Part shown: positions 1 to 11,261 of the stretch, piece after piece | Layout: the number at the start of each line of letters is the position of its first letter | Position numbering within the stretch: position 1 is the stretch's first letter | Source: Straminergon stramineum | Lineage: Eukaryota > Streptophyta > Bryopsida > Hypnales > Calliergonaceae | Direction: 5' to 3' | NCBI GenBank assembly: GCA_963920665.1 | Contig: OY987268.1 | Span: 9,798,501 to 9,862,500 of the forward strand | Length of the DNA stretch: 64,000 bases | Notes under the pieces: generated by a model | The model's database searches: none | What the model was told of the DNA's origin: nothing | Seen by the model: only the letters and a program-made list of their open reading frames with translations | Position numbers and translations under genes: made by a program

Positions 1-65
1 TATTTTTTCTAAATAAGTTACACAAATATGTACATATAATTTGTGGTGTACTGGGGGGTGTCCAC

Positions 66-341
66 CAGCCCTTTTCTTTTAGTTTTTGAGAAAGTGCTAG
101 GATGGGGATCACTTAAAAATTTGGTGAAGCATTGTATTTCTACATCCATTCATATTTTGGACCAAAAAACACTTTACAATCAAATTTGTGTACTTTCTCA
201 TCCAAATTTAGTGATTTCATCTATATTTTTCGTAGAAATAAAAAAATTCTGGCTAAAAAAGATTACTTTTATCTGGCGAAAAACAAACATTTATCTTTAA
301 ATGGTGCAATCTGGCACTATGGGGCCAGAAAAAAGGGGTTG
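66..341. mobile_element. hAT-type MITE with 8-bp target duplication
   Basis: The insert begins CAGCCCTTTTCTT and ends with the inverse of CAACCCCTTTTTTCTGG, an imperfect terminal inverted repeat. GTGTCCAC flanks it on both sides (58-65 and 342-349). The other segment copy runs through without it near 50443-50452, with one or two base differences at the site. An 8-bp duplication with CA(G/A) ends fits the hAT superfamily. It has no coding capacity. Confidence 0.75.
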
Positions 342-475
342 GTGTCCACTCACTCTGCCAGGGTTTCAGTCTGTCAGACTTCGTCCCGGCTTTAGATTTG
401 AGCCAGTGCAGTGACGCCACTGGTGGCAATTACTGTACCCAAGAAAATGCCATTGGGTATACTCTTGAACACTAA

Positions 476-835
476 CCTTAGAAGGGCCTGAAAGCCCTCT
501 GTGGCTGTCTAGTATATTATGTATTTGGTGCAGTGGTTTTTTTTTGGACTAGTGTCCCCTGTGTTGGCTTCACTGCATAGGCCAGATTTTGGAGGGACAG
601 ATTCACAGTGGTCAGATTCTGACAGATCTGGCGATAAATCGCCAGAAAAAAAAACACTGATTTGGTGGTATTTGATTAGGAAAACATTGATCAAATACTT
701 TTTAGTACAAAGTAAATTAATGATCATGATAGTACGTAAATAAAAATCTATCATAATTCATCTATTACAACACAATTGAATAGTTATAAAGCTAAATACT
801 AGTCATATAGAGGGACCCCAAGGGCCTTTCAAGGG
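476..835 (+). mobile_element. TTAA-like element family alpha, copy 1
   Basis: Ends CCTTAGAAGGGCC and GGGCCTTTCAAGGG are imperfect inverted repeats. The body matches 3092-3305 and 56381-56595, apart from a hAT MITE at 531-659. The flanking tetramers CTAA (472-475) and TTGA (836-839) look like decayed TTAA. It sits inside the left terminal repeat of A1. Confidence 0.72.
531..659. mobile_element. 129-bp hAT MITE with perfect 8-bp TSD
   Basis: The ends CAGTGGTTTTTTTTTGG and (inverse) CAGTGTTTTTTTTTCTGG form a terminal inverted repeat. ATTTGGTG is duplicated exactly at 523-530 and 660-667. The same spot in the two other alpha copies (near 3131 and 56425) has a single uninterrupted ATTTGGTGG. CAGTG ends plus 8-bp duplication are classic hAT features. 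A diverged relative lies at 13753-13830. Confidence 0.9.
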
Positions 836-1416
836 TTGAACATCCAGGTTCATCTCCAAAATTGATGATTTGAGAAAAATCATTATAAAGTGCTATTTGG
901 AAACATGTTTTGGAATCGATATACAAATAAAAGGTGTAGACCAAGAATTTTAGATTCCATCTGTAAGGTTAGATTCACCAATGCTACCAACAAATTTTTT
1001 TTAAATAAATTTTGAAAGGAAAATTTCAAAATTCCTTCAAAATTTGATTACAAGCAAAATATTATCATGTTTGGAGTAAAATTTGTTGGAATGGATGAAA
1101 TGAGGTTCTCTTCACATGGTGATTTCTTGGAAAAAAAATTGTTCTTAAAATCTATGACCTCATTTTGGCAAATCCAATTTTGAACTAGAGTTGATGCAAT
1201 TTTGGCTTGGTCAACTATTTGACCTACTTGCACATTGATAATTACAAAAAAAATTGTACTCTAGTAATACCAAATCCAACACTTAGATAGGACAACAACT
1301 TGATGAAGTATCTCCACAAATTAAAATAAATTTCATCGAAGTAGTTAGGAGGATGAGGCTTCAATTTCAATCCATTCATTGTCCAAAAAATGGACGTTGG
1401 AGTGCTTAGGGGTTAA

Positions 1417-2474
1417 CCCTTTACCCCTAAAGGATCAAACAATGGGTTTTTTTTAAAACATAGCAATTTTGGGCAGCTCACTTCGAACATAATCTTTATT
1501 TTTTTCTTTGAAATTTTCACATAATATGGGGATGAGGAGTAGCTTGAAGGCCCAACAATTTTCATAACTTTTGACTACATGGTTAAAAAGTTTTTGTATG
1601 GTCTAAAATTTTCATTGTTTGGTAGGTAGCTTGTGCGACTCGTGGAATTTTAAGATTCCCACCACCCTAATGTAAACTGCTTTTGTGCATTTGCTGTTGA
1701 TTTTATCCAAGGGGGCCTAGCACCCCTACCTAGTCACTCATGACTTTCACAACCTATGCGACTTAAAAAATTCTTTAAAAATAACTTTTTTAAGAAGCAG
1801 AATTTGAAATTATTTTTTATTGATTTATATGTATGTGGAAAAATTTGAATCATTTCATTTTAATTAATGAGATGAAAGTTATGAGGAGTTTTAGTTTGCA
1901 AATAGTATAAAATGAACTTTGAAGTCCTTTATTTAACTCAATTTTAAATATTTCTTGAAAAAAATAAAATCATAGGGTGAAATTTTTTTTATTACAACAT
2001 TACAACCATTGGTATTGGCATTTTTCAATTCCATAAATAAATTGTTAACAATTTAGTATTTTGATTCATTCTCTATTTCTTTCTACTTACTATTTTTTTC
2101 TTGTATTTTGTTCAATCCTAAATGATTTGAATTTTTTTCAAGCATGTAGCCAACTTGCCTTGAAGAATGAAGCCAAAGAAGCACCACCATTTTGTACATT
2201 TTTTCATACAAATGTAAGTAAACCTTGTGAAGTGCAATTGCCTGTTTTTTTGAAGGGCCCAAAAAAAGATTTTTGTCAACTCAAATGTTGATATCTTGCA
2301 ATCTACATGGTGAAAATTTCTGAAATTTTTCCCACATCTTCTCAAATCAAAATAATACAAGATCCTATAGTTACAAGTGTCCAAAAGTGTTGTTTTTTTA
2401 AAAATTTGGTACTTGTACTAGAAATGGCAATTTGGAGCATTTTTGGTGAAAACATAGTTAAAAACCTTTAGGGG
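1417..2474 (+). mobile_element. TTAA element family B, copy B1
   Basis: Begins CCCTTTACCCCTAAAGG after TTAA 1413-1416 and ends CCTTTAGGGG before TTAA 2475-2478. It is non-coding and about 1.06 kb long. Reverse or partial copies are at 4995-5923 (minus), 42841-43740 and 54875-55807. The left TTAA is shared with A1 in both segment copies, so the A-B junction predates the duplication. Confidence 0.82.
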
Positions 2475-2478
2475 TTAA

Positions 2479-3087
2479 AGGACATTTTATGTTCATGTTT
2501 AATTGAACTTTGAAAGTTTTTTGTATTTAAATACACCCTAAAAAATTTGGTATTTTACTCATGTATTCAAAATATATCCAAAATTAAACTTCTTATTTCA
2601 TAATTAAAAAGGTTAAAAGGAAATTTAAATGATTTTTGTAAGTTATTTATTTATAAAAAAAATCATAATTACAAAGATTGATTTAAATAGTATGAAAGTT
2701 TTAGCAAAATTGGAGATGAGAGTGATAAACATCATGGTGTAATTGGTTTACTTGTAGAACTCACAATAAGTGAAATATGATAGAAAATTGCACAATTGGT
2801 GTATTTTGAACTTTCAACATGCGACCTTCAAAGAGTCACAAATAATACAATTTCAATCATCTTGGAAAAAATAAAATGGAATAAAAAGTAAATTATTGGA
2901 ATTAAAGCTATGCCCTTCAAGTAGCTTTGTCCTTTGAGGGTTGACAAGTGTACAAAGCTCTTGCATGTCAAAGACTATTCTAATTCTCAAACTACCTTTT
3001 TTAGAGCAAATAATAAAATTTAAAATTAAAAAATAATTGTAGGATCAAATTATAGGATCTTGCCTTAGAATATTAGGAAATGTGTGA
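2479..3087. other. Non-coding spacer of the duplicated segment
   Basis: AT-rich DNA matching 55812-56376. No convincing gene, RNA or element boundary was seen. Confidence 0.7.
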
Positions 3088-3091
3088 TTAA

Positions 3092-3305
3092 CCCTTAAAG
3101 GGCCTAAAAGCCCTTTGTAACGTATAGGATATCATGAATTTGGTGGTATTTGATGAGAAAAACATTGACCAAATACTTTTTAGTAAATTAACAATCATGA
3201 TAATATGCAAATATCAATATATCGCAATTTATATATTAAACGACAATTGAAGAGTTATAAGGCTAAACACAGGTGGGAGGGAGGGACCCCAAGGCCTTTC
3301 AAGAA
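3092..3305 (+). mobile_element. TTAA element family alpha, copy 2
   Basis: A 214-bp element between TTAA 3088-3091 and TTAA 3306-3309. The left end CCCTTAAAGGGCC pairs with the right end GGCCTTTCAAGAA. The orthologous copy is 56381-56595, so it inserted before the segment duplicated. Non-coding. Confidence 0.8.
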
Positions 3306-3309
3306 TTAA

Positions 3310-4990
3310 TTTTTCAAAAGCATTGACCAAGTTTGAAGTAAAAAAACAAATTTCATTTCGATCTCTTTAAAACAAGGTCAATATACTTTATATCAACTTT
3401 TCTAAGAATTATTCCAATTCTACTATCCATATTTGAAGATTTCTTTTTAACATATTATGAAATTGAATTCACTCCAAAATCTATAGAAAATTTTATTTTT
3501 CCAAGTCCTTAAAAACATCCTTATTTTTTAATTTTCTTTAATCCCTAAATGATGAAGGTCTTTATTGAGTTTCTTAAATTTTGCTCTCTAAATGAAACAA
3601 AAATACAAAATTTTTATTAAGTTTTATCAAATTTTTTCAAGTGTACAATTTTACATTAGATGTGTTGTGGATCATCAGGAAAAAATGTATAAAATATCAC
3701 ATATGGATGACATATTATAATATTTAATCATAAGAGGGATTAAAAGTTTGAAAACAAATGGATGTCTTTCAATCCTCTTTTTGCATTTCAAATCTAGAAT
3801 AGAAGTTATGACAAAAAAAAATAAGAAGGTTTATAACATTTATATAAATCATTTATAGCCAACATCAACTTAGAGCTTTTCAAAATCTACTCTATAAATG
3901 AATTCCCAATATTATCTTTTCTTCAAGAATATGATTGTATTTGAAGTTCATCTCAAAGAGCCATTGACACTAAAAATTCCAAGATTTGCAATGGACATCC
4001 TTGCACAAAATATTGGTTAATATAAGTATAAACAATTTTTTTCCAAAATCTGATTTTTGATGCTAATAACATAATTTAAATTATATTCCAATATAAAATA
4101 GTAAGAACAATAATTCAATAAGATTTTGTGTAACTTCAAAGTCTTGTAGATACCAAAATAGGGTACTTTAGGCATTTTGAGGTTACACATCATTTATTAT
4201 AAGGACATACAAGTCAAAAGAAAAAAAACGAAATTGCTAAAAGTTTGATATAAGATAGAAAAATGTCATTCCACAATATATGAGCAAACAAGTGAATCAA
4301 AATGAGCCTACATTGTATTTCTTTAAAAATTACAAAATTGAATTAAGAAAGATTATTTATCATGTATTATTCTTCTAAAATATGTGATAATTGTTTGCAA
4401 TAATTATCTCACCACCAGAATCAGCATTGAATGAACCTAAACTTTTCTAAATATTTAAGGATATTCACTTGGTCTCCTGAAGACAAATTTCAATACTTTT
4501 AGATAGAAAATTCTCATTTATTTTAATTGCTCACAATTCTTAAATTAGTCTTTAGGGCATAATAACTTTTTTCTTAAGGTCTAGAGATAAAAACATATCA
4601 AAATGATAGTCACATTCCAATACCTTCAGCAAAGAATCAAAAAGTTATTATAAAAAATGACATCCTAGAAATCTACCACAATTCTTTTAACTACATTCAC
4701 TAACTTTGTTCCATCACATATTAATGCATGAATCAATTGAATATTGGAGAATTAAAACATTAGAATGGATTGATTACATATTCACTATATTTTGACATGA
4801 AGTTATTGTTTCATCATTTGATGAAATAAATTGACTTATAAGGGATACATTCTCTTTTGAATTGGTACATTGGAATTCCAACATTGGCTAAAAACAATTG
4901 ATTTTGGTATCAATATAATATTTCGCTCTAGAAAAAAGATGAGATAATTTTTGGTATTATTGCAAATTAAGTAATATGAATAATGTTTCG
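3310..4990. other. Non-coding spacer, no gene seen
   Basis: AT-rich DNA collinear with 56600-58293. Only short, broken reading frames occur in either copy and no frame is conserved between them. Confidence 0.7.
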
Positions 4991-4994
4991 TTAA

Positions 4995-5923
4995 CCCCTA
5001 AGGAAGTTCCTTGACTATGTTATCACCAAAAATCCTCAAAAATTGTCATTTCTAATACAAGTACCAAATTTTTGAAAAATATCATTTTTGGACACATGTA
5101 ATCATAGGATCTTGTAGTACCCTAGATTGAGAAGATGTGAAATAAATTTCAGAAATTTCCACCATGTAGATTGCAACATATTAGCATTTGAAGTGACAAA
5201 AAATCCTTTTCTAGGCCCTGTGAAAAAATGGGCAGTTGCACTTCACAAGGTCACATTTATATGAAAAAATGTCCAAAATGGTGGTGCTTCTTCAGATTCA
5301 TTCTTCAATGAAAGTTGGCTACATGCTTGAAAATTTTTAGATCACTTGGAATTGTGCAACATATAAGAAAAAAATAGTAAGTAGAAAGATGTAGAGAATG
5401 ATTCAAAATACTAAATTGTTAACAAATTTATTAATGGAATTGAAAAATCCCAATCCCAATGGTTGTAATGTTGTAATAAACAATCTACATCTAATGCTTT
5501 TATTTTTTTCAAAAAATATTGAAAATTGAGTTAAATAAATGACTTCAAAGTTTATTTTAGAGTAGAGAATCCATACTTGCCCACAAACTAAAACATCTCA
5601 TAACTTTTGACTCATTGATCAAAATGGAATGATTCAAAGCTTTCTATGTGTATATAAATCTAGAAAACCAATTTCCTATTTTAATTTTTGAAAAAATGAT
5701 TTATTTAGATCCACCCAAACTGCCCGAGTTGAGAAACAAACTACATATTAGGCCATAAGTTTTGACTCATATTTCCAAATACCCTGAAACTTAGTGCACA
5801 TGAAAGATATTCCTTGTCCACACCCTCTATTAAAGTTTGAGTTAGAAATATGAAAATCTCTAGTCACACGTACCTGCCCCCAAAAGTTATATTGTCAAAA
5901 AAAGAACCTTGCTCCTTTAGGGG
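4995..5923 (-). mobile_element. TTAA element family B, copy B2, with empty site
   Basis: A 929-bp reverse copy of family B, starting CCCCTAAGG and ending CCTTTAGGGG. TTAA stands at 4991-4994 and 5924-5927. The matching place in the other segment copy (58294-58297) is a single TTAA in the same flanking sequence (aataatgt before, tgcatcact after). Insertion with duplication of TTAA is therefore directly visible. Confidence 0.93.
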
Positions 5924-5927
5924 TTAA

Positions 5928-6965
5928 ATGTGCATCACTAAAAGCTTTTCAATTATCAACCATGTATATGATTTGATATAGAAATGAACAAAAATCCCCG
6001 AAATCCAAATAATTAGTTAGTTCTTTATATATTAATTATAATATCACATACATGTACACTTTCAATGGTGATCTTAACAATTTTTGTGACCTCAACACAT
6101 CAAGCAAAAATGAAAATTTATTGCACATTAGAAGTACATTTTTGTAGTCTTCTAAACAAATATAGTCAAAGTATTTGGTAAGTAATTGTCCAAAAAATTA
6201 GAATTCAAAATACTCAATGACATGTATAGATGATTTTAGGATATATTTTCTATCATTTTCAAGCATTTGAGGTCACTCATTAAGTCATTATGTGAGCAAT
6301 TCCTATGTAAAATTTGAAACGCATTCTTATATGTGCAAAGACATTTGAGTATACTAATATTAAAATATAAAATATTCTATAATTAATTGTATATATAATG
6401 TGATTAGTTTGGAATTCATAATAATGTCAAGTATTTACCTTAGAAACTATCTCTTGTGTGAAATTTGAATAAAAGATATGTACAATTAAATTTCATGGAT
6501 CTTCATCAAATCAATTTAGAAGCTATATGTTTATGATAAATAGGAATCTAATTAGCAATAAATGTAGCCTATTAAAATTGGCTAAACTTCTATTTTATAT
6601 TTTTATAGTAGAAGATAAGAAACAAATTGTCAAAAAAAACCCATCATCCCAACCAAAAAGAAATTCAAAGCTTCTTAGTGGCTTATAGTCATCTCAAATG
6701 CATAATTATTTGTTGCTAGAAGGCAAGACTTGTGGCTATTTGTAAATTTTTTTATTATGTTTTGGATGCTTAAATATAAATTTATGTATATGGAAATATA
6801 TTGGAAAGTGTAAGATTACCAATTACAAACGCGTTAAGTTATTAGGTCTATGTATCATTCATGAACTTAAATAATTTAGAGATTTAGATATCAAATGGTT
6901 TGATTGCAACAGAAGATGCCGTGAAAGAAAAATAGCTTTTCTTTCCCTAAAGACAATGTTGTGAC
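5928..6965. other. Non-coding spacer, no gene seen
   Basis: Matches 58298-59340 of the second copy. AT-rich, no conserved frame. Confidence 0.7.
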
Positions 6966-6969
6966 TTAA

Positions 6970-7190
6970 CCCTTAAATGTCGAAGTAGACATTTTGTGTT
7001 CGATGGATGACAAAGAATCTCTCCATGTAGGACAAAACTACAACTATTCATCCTCATATTTTGGGAGAAAAAGGTAGGTCTTCTACAATATTATGACTTC
7101 CAATGAATATTTTTGATTTTTTTAAAGTAGATGATGTCACATGGTTTCAAAAGGGAGGATTTCTACGATCACCAGTCCATCCTTTAAGGG
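6970..7190 (+). mobile_element. TTAA element family D, copy D1, with empty site
   Basis: A 221-bp element starting CCCTTAAATGTC and ending CCATCCTTTAAGGG. It is flanked by TTAA 6966-6969 and TTTA 7191-7194 (one change). The second copy has a single TTAA at 59341-59344 followed by the same tggattgaatttgagg. A second member is 20183-21234. Confidence 0.9.
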
Positions 7191-7332
7191 TTTATGGATT
7201 GAATTTGAGGATTTAACTTCTTAGAATATGAAAAAATGAACATATATAATTGTGAAGTTATATGGTTGGAATGCAAAGAAAAGGGGTAGGGCAAGGCATT
7301 TACTATAAGAAGTTTTTCATTTTTCTTGTAAC

Positions 7333-7336
7333 TTAA
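7333..7336. other. Empty TTAA target site (for 59487-60133)
   Basis: The sequence taacTTAAagaatttgtatatc here is unoccupied. In the second copy the same TTAA is duplicated around a 647-bp element. Confidence 0.92.
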
Positions 7337-7686
7337 AGAATTTGTATATCTTGATTTGATTTTCAAATGTAATTACTAATGAATGAAGCATGCCTTGACC
7401 TTCTAGACAAATTACACTTGTACACATTCAATTTTTTAATTGATTCAAACATTTGAGGAGTAGCATGAGTTAAACTAAGGCAAGAAATTGATGGTACTTT
7501 GAAAGTTTACATCAACTTTGGAAGTTGCATGAGAACCCAAGTGAGATGAATACTCTATTAGATTAGATGCACCCTTATAAAATCAAATTTATATTAAACT
7601 AATTCAAAACCTTCCTAAGGAACTGGACTCTTTCTAAATTCATCTTTTCAACAAATGAAAAAATTCAACAAAATAGAGCATGAAAA

Positions 7687-7948
7687 TTAAAATTCAATCA
7701 AACCAAGAAATTTTATGGGTTTTTAAAATTGATTTCAAATCAATTTACATTGGTGCCTTACATTAAAGAGTGTGAAACTAGAATTATGCACCTCTATTTT
7801 GATTTCAAGACATATTTTGTGCATGACACAAAGAATTGATCTACAAGGTCAAATTCTTATGAATATTAAAAAAATTCAATCAAATCAAGCCTTTTCATGT
7901 GGTTTTTTAATTGATTTTAAATCAATATACATTGGTGCCTTACATTAA
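7687..7948. repeat. Local tandem duplication next to element G
   Basis: About 190 bp, running from attcaatcaaaccaag through the words acattggtgccttacattaa, occurs twice in a row here. The second occurrence ends at the TTAA used by element G. The other segment copy (60495-60566) has one such unit. The rest of 7195-7686 is AT-rich DNA without a gene. Confidence 0.75.
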
Positions 7949-8908
7949 CCCCTCACCGCCCAAGGGGACCAATAGTGTCTTCAAGTCAAATTCAAAGTGT
8001 TGTAACTTTTGCATTTGATGTCTGAATTCAATAAAACTTGTTGGAAAATTTGCGCTCTCTCTTCTAGTTTGTGTGGTAAATTTTTCAGATCAATCCAAGA
8101 TTTGCTGAATTTTTGGAAGCCAATCGAAGTTCACAAGTTCAATTTGAGTTCACCAAACTACATTTGATGGCTGCAACTTTGGGGGCTTGTATCTACTTCA
8201 TCCAAAGTTCTTTTTCTAGAAAATTTGTTGAATTATGTTCTCCTTGAAGTCTAGTTACTGTTGTAAGATTTTCATGTCAAACCAGGTTGTTTTGAATGTT
8301 TGGGAGCAATTCGAAGTTCAAAATCCCAACATTTTTGGATTACAGTGAGTTTTGGTGGCTTATTTCTTCTTCATACAATGTTAGTTTCCAATAAATGTTT
8401 TTAAAAAAGTTGTGCATACTAGTCTAGTTTGTGTGTATAAAATTTCATATCAATCCAAGAAGTTACGAGTGGTTGAGAATCATTTTAGTAGAAAGAGGTT
8501 CAATTTTTGATGTGTTTTTTTGAAACTTTTCTTGCTATTTTTTGACATTTCAAAGCCATTTTGCAGACACAATGAGTCAATTGAATGATATTTTTTTTTT
8601 ATCAATGTGTTTCTATGCTGATTTTTGAATCAATTTATAGTTAAAAGTTTCTTCATTTGAGTAGATTTAGAAACCGAATTTCACCTCCAAATGTATTTTT
8701 AGGAATTCAACATCCTTTTTCAACACTACAACATTACAATCTTGCAATTTGTGATGTCAAATGACACCAAATTTGATGCAAGTCATCTACAACAAGTGCA
8801 CTACAAGATTGCATGGTTGAGATCTCTATAATTCAGTGAAAATTATATCTATAACAGTTCAAAAGAAATGTTATTTTTGAACCTATTCAAGCCTTGGGTG
8901 GTGAGGGA
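7949..8908. mobile_element. TTAA element family G, 960 bp, with empty site
   Basis: Terminal inverted repeats are CCCCTCACCGCCCAAGG on the left and, read inversely, TCCCTCACCACCCAAGG on the right (15 of 17 matching). TTAA is at 7945-7948 and 8909-8912. The second copy has a single TTAA at 60563-60566 in the same context. The first bases CCCCT after TTAA fit the piggyBac-type signature. The interior has no open frame of useful length, so it is non-autonomous. Confidence 0.93.
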
Positions 8909-8912
8909 TTAA

Positions 8913-9613
8913 AGAGTATGAAACCCAAAACTCAAATGAAGTGACCTTCCCCTCTTGGAATTGTAATCCATCAAGAAAGAACCAATTATACACCTCTATT
9001 TTGATTTCAAGACATATTTTGTGCATCATTCAAAGAATTCATTTGCAAGGTCAAATTCTTATGAATATTAAAAAAAATTCAAATCAATTTCATGTTGATA
9101 TTTCACCATGAATACAATTTATGTTTTTAGCATGCAATTTGTTTTAACAATTTGCTCGAATTTCATCTTTTATTGATTAACACAAATGGTCAAAGATTTG
9201 AACACAAAACTTTGTAACTTTACCTCAATAGCACTTCATTAATATTACACATTTTATATTCATTTTTTCAATAAAAACTTAGTATTAGTAATTTCTACAT
9301 GTACTCACTAACTCGAAGACAATTCCTTTTTCTTTGCATAAAATCATAAGAATTTGAGAAATAGTTTTTGGTGATGGGTGCAAAATGGTTGTATTGGTCA
9401 TTAGGGTTTAATCAAGTGAGACAAAACCTAAAATCCAAGCTGAATAAATCTTAAGTAGAAATGAAATTTTTTTGGAAATCAATAATGAGGTCTTGATGCA
9501 ACACCATTAGAGGAAATTTGGAACTTTCGCATAAAAATGTGCAATTACAGAAAAATAAAAAAACTAATTTAAAAAAAATTTGGTCCATGTGATAATCTAT
9601 TTTACTACATAGG
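8913..9613. other. Non-coding spacer, no gene seen
   Basis: Matches 60567-61350. AT-rich, without a conserved frame. At about 9437 copy 1 lacks roughly 85 bp present in copy 2 between two AAATCCA words. Confidence 0.65.
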
Positions 9614-10416
9614 ACTTGGGACTACGGCACAAGGTCGAGAGTCCGTCGATTTCAGCCAATGAGATTACAGAAATCCAAGAGTTCAGCCTCTCGAGCCTTC
9701 ACACAAGGAGGCACAATCTAAAGTCCGTCGCCCACTTGTCTACCTACATGGCAACCAAATGCCTACATGGCGATGGACTCTTGATTAGAGTTTGGGTCTC
9801 CATTTCTGGCCAACCCAAACTCTAATCGAGAGTCCATCAAGTTTTTTTCAAAATCTGACAAAATCTCAGCCATTAGATTGGACTGTTTTTGCAGAAATAG
9901 GTAGGATGCCCTTATTTTTTTTATTTTTTTATTTATGTCCCCATTGGGGTTTGAACCCTAGTCTCCACCATTGCAATGGGGAGTCTTTGCATTCTATGAA
10001 TCTACTTCCCTTCAATGTTTAAGGCCACCTTTTTATTCCATATGTATCCTTCATATTCCTTGTTTAATGACAAGAGCATGTGCTGTAATTATTTTTCCAA
10101 GGCCATTTTTGACTCCTTTCTCATGTTTTTTAACCTTTTGCTTGAAAACATTGTCACATGGGTGACAATTTACTGAAAATTTCAGAAATTGGATGGATTA
10201 GAAGTGGAAAAAATGGAATAGGTTTGGACTTTGGGTTTGGACTTTGGGCTTAGACTTTGGACTTTGGCCTTTGGAGGCTTCACACTATGGCCGGTCGAAG
10301 GCTCCAATTCCTAGTTTTTTTGGCCTATTTATTGCTCATTTCCTTGGACTCTCACCAAAGTTTGGCCACTCAATCCCACGGCCTCTCGACTTGGACAGCC
10401 ATAGTGTGAAGAGGCC
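9614..10416. other. Copy-1-specific composite insert, CpG-richer
   Basis: This block replaces about 130 bp found at 61350-61484 in copy 2. It contains a near-perfect hairpin (9772-9838), a tract reading inversely as a tRNA-type B box (GGGTTCAAACCCC near 9944-9957), a short minisatellite of TTTGGACTTTGGG units (about 10223-10270), and an inverted pair ggcttcacactatggcc / gccatagtgtgaagaggcc near 10276-10416. The last pair looks like ends of a small TIR element. Reading frames across 9616-10165 are open only by chance. Confidence 0.55.
9772..9838. repeat. Short perfect-type hairpin
   Basis: Arms of 26 bp (9772-9797 and 9813-9838) match at 25 of 26 positions around a 15-nt loop (9798-9812). The arm core reads TTGATTAGAGTTTGGGT. 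It could be a folded RNA precursor or the centre of a palindromic element; the sequence does not decide. Confidence 0.75.
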
Positions 10417-10420
10417 CTAA

Positions 10421-10937
10421 CACCTAAGCACTTGAATGAAAGTCATCCTAGTTCATGTAGATACTTTATCAAATTGTTGTCCTATCAAATGGTTGGATTC
10501 GATGTTACTAGAGTCCATGTTTTTCTAAAATTACAAATGCTCTAGTATGTCAAGTAGTTGATCAAGTCAAAATTGCATTCACTTTAGTTCAAAATTGGAT
10601 TGCAAAAATGAGGTCACAGATATTAAGAATGTAAAAGTTTCAAAAAATCACCATGTCAAGAGAAACTCATTTCAAATCTATTCCAACATATTGAACCCAA
10701 AACATGATAATATTTTGCTTGTAATCAAATCTAGAATGAATTTTAAAATTTCCATTTAAAAATTTATAAAAAAATATTGGTGATAGCATTGGTGAATATA
10801 ACTGTACAAATGGAATCTACAAATCAAAATCTACAACTTTTATTTGTATATCATTTCCAAAATATTCTTCTAGATAGCACTTTCCAATGATTTTTCTCAA
10901 ATCATCAATTCTAGGGAAGACTTTGGATGTTTACAGG
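10421..10937 (-). mobile_element. TTAA element family A, copy A4
   Basis: Reverse copy of family A. The left end CACCTAAGCACTTG follows CTAA (10417-10420, a changed TTAA) and the right end precedes TTAA 10938-10941. Its ortholog is 61489-62067. Non-coding. Confidence 0.78.
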
Positions 10938-10941
10938 TTAA

Positions 10942-11261
10942 AACAATAATGCAATTGTACCTAATTGGAACATGTTTCTAATATTGATTTGTATGATTTA
11001 TGCCTCAAATGTGTAGTCTCTATTCATAAAGCCTAAGGTTGATTTGGGGCACACATGTTTATATCATTTTGAAGAATTTATAGTTATTCACATTGTGTCC
11101 GAAAAATCCATTCTAAGAGAATCTAGAACCCTCTTTTGACTTCTATCAAGACCCAACAAAAACTTTTGCTATTCAATATTATAAATCTCATTCAAACCCT
11201 TATTCAAACAATCTAAGAGTAGATTTCTATGTGGAAAAAACAACTAAACTTTGCTACAAAA
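10942..11261. other. Non-coding spacer
   Basis: Matches 62072-62396; no gene seen. Confidence 0.6.

Larger units (their letters stand above)
469..1412 (+). mobile_element. TTAA element family A, copy A1 (nested)
   Basis: Family A is a roughly 520-600 bp non-coding element when unnested. Its left end reads TTAACCCCTAAATGTCCA and its right end GGACGT...CTTAGGGGTTAA. A1 ends at TTAA 1413-1416, which it shares with the next element. Its left end is split by the alpha insertion at 476-835: the sequence before and after rejoins to give the uninterrupted start seen at 50577. Other members lie at 10421-10937, 20402-21227, 41363-41575, 50577-51156 and 61489-62067. Confidence 0.8.

Noticed and set aside
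1407..1416. ttaggggtt / aacccctaaa words scattered through the window, resembling plant telomere repeats
   Set aside because: They occur singly at the tips of TTAA elements and never as tandem TTTAGGG arrays.
9944..9957. Inverse B-box-like GGGTTCAAACCCC suggesting a tRNA or SINE
   Set aside because: No matching A box at the right distance, no clover-leaf and no poly-A end; kept only as a remark in the composite insert.
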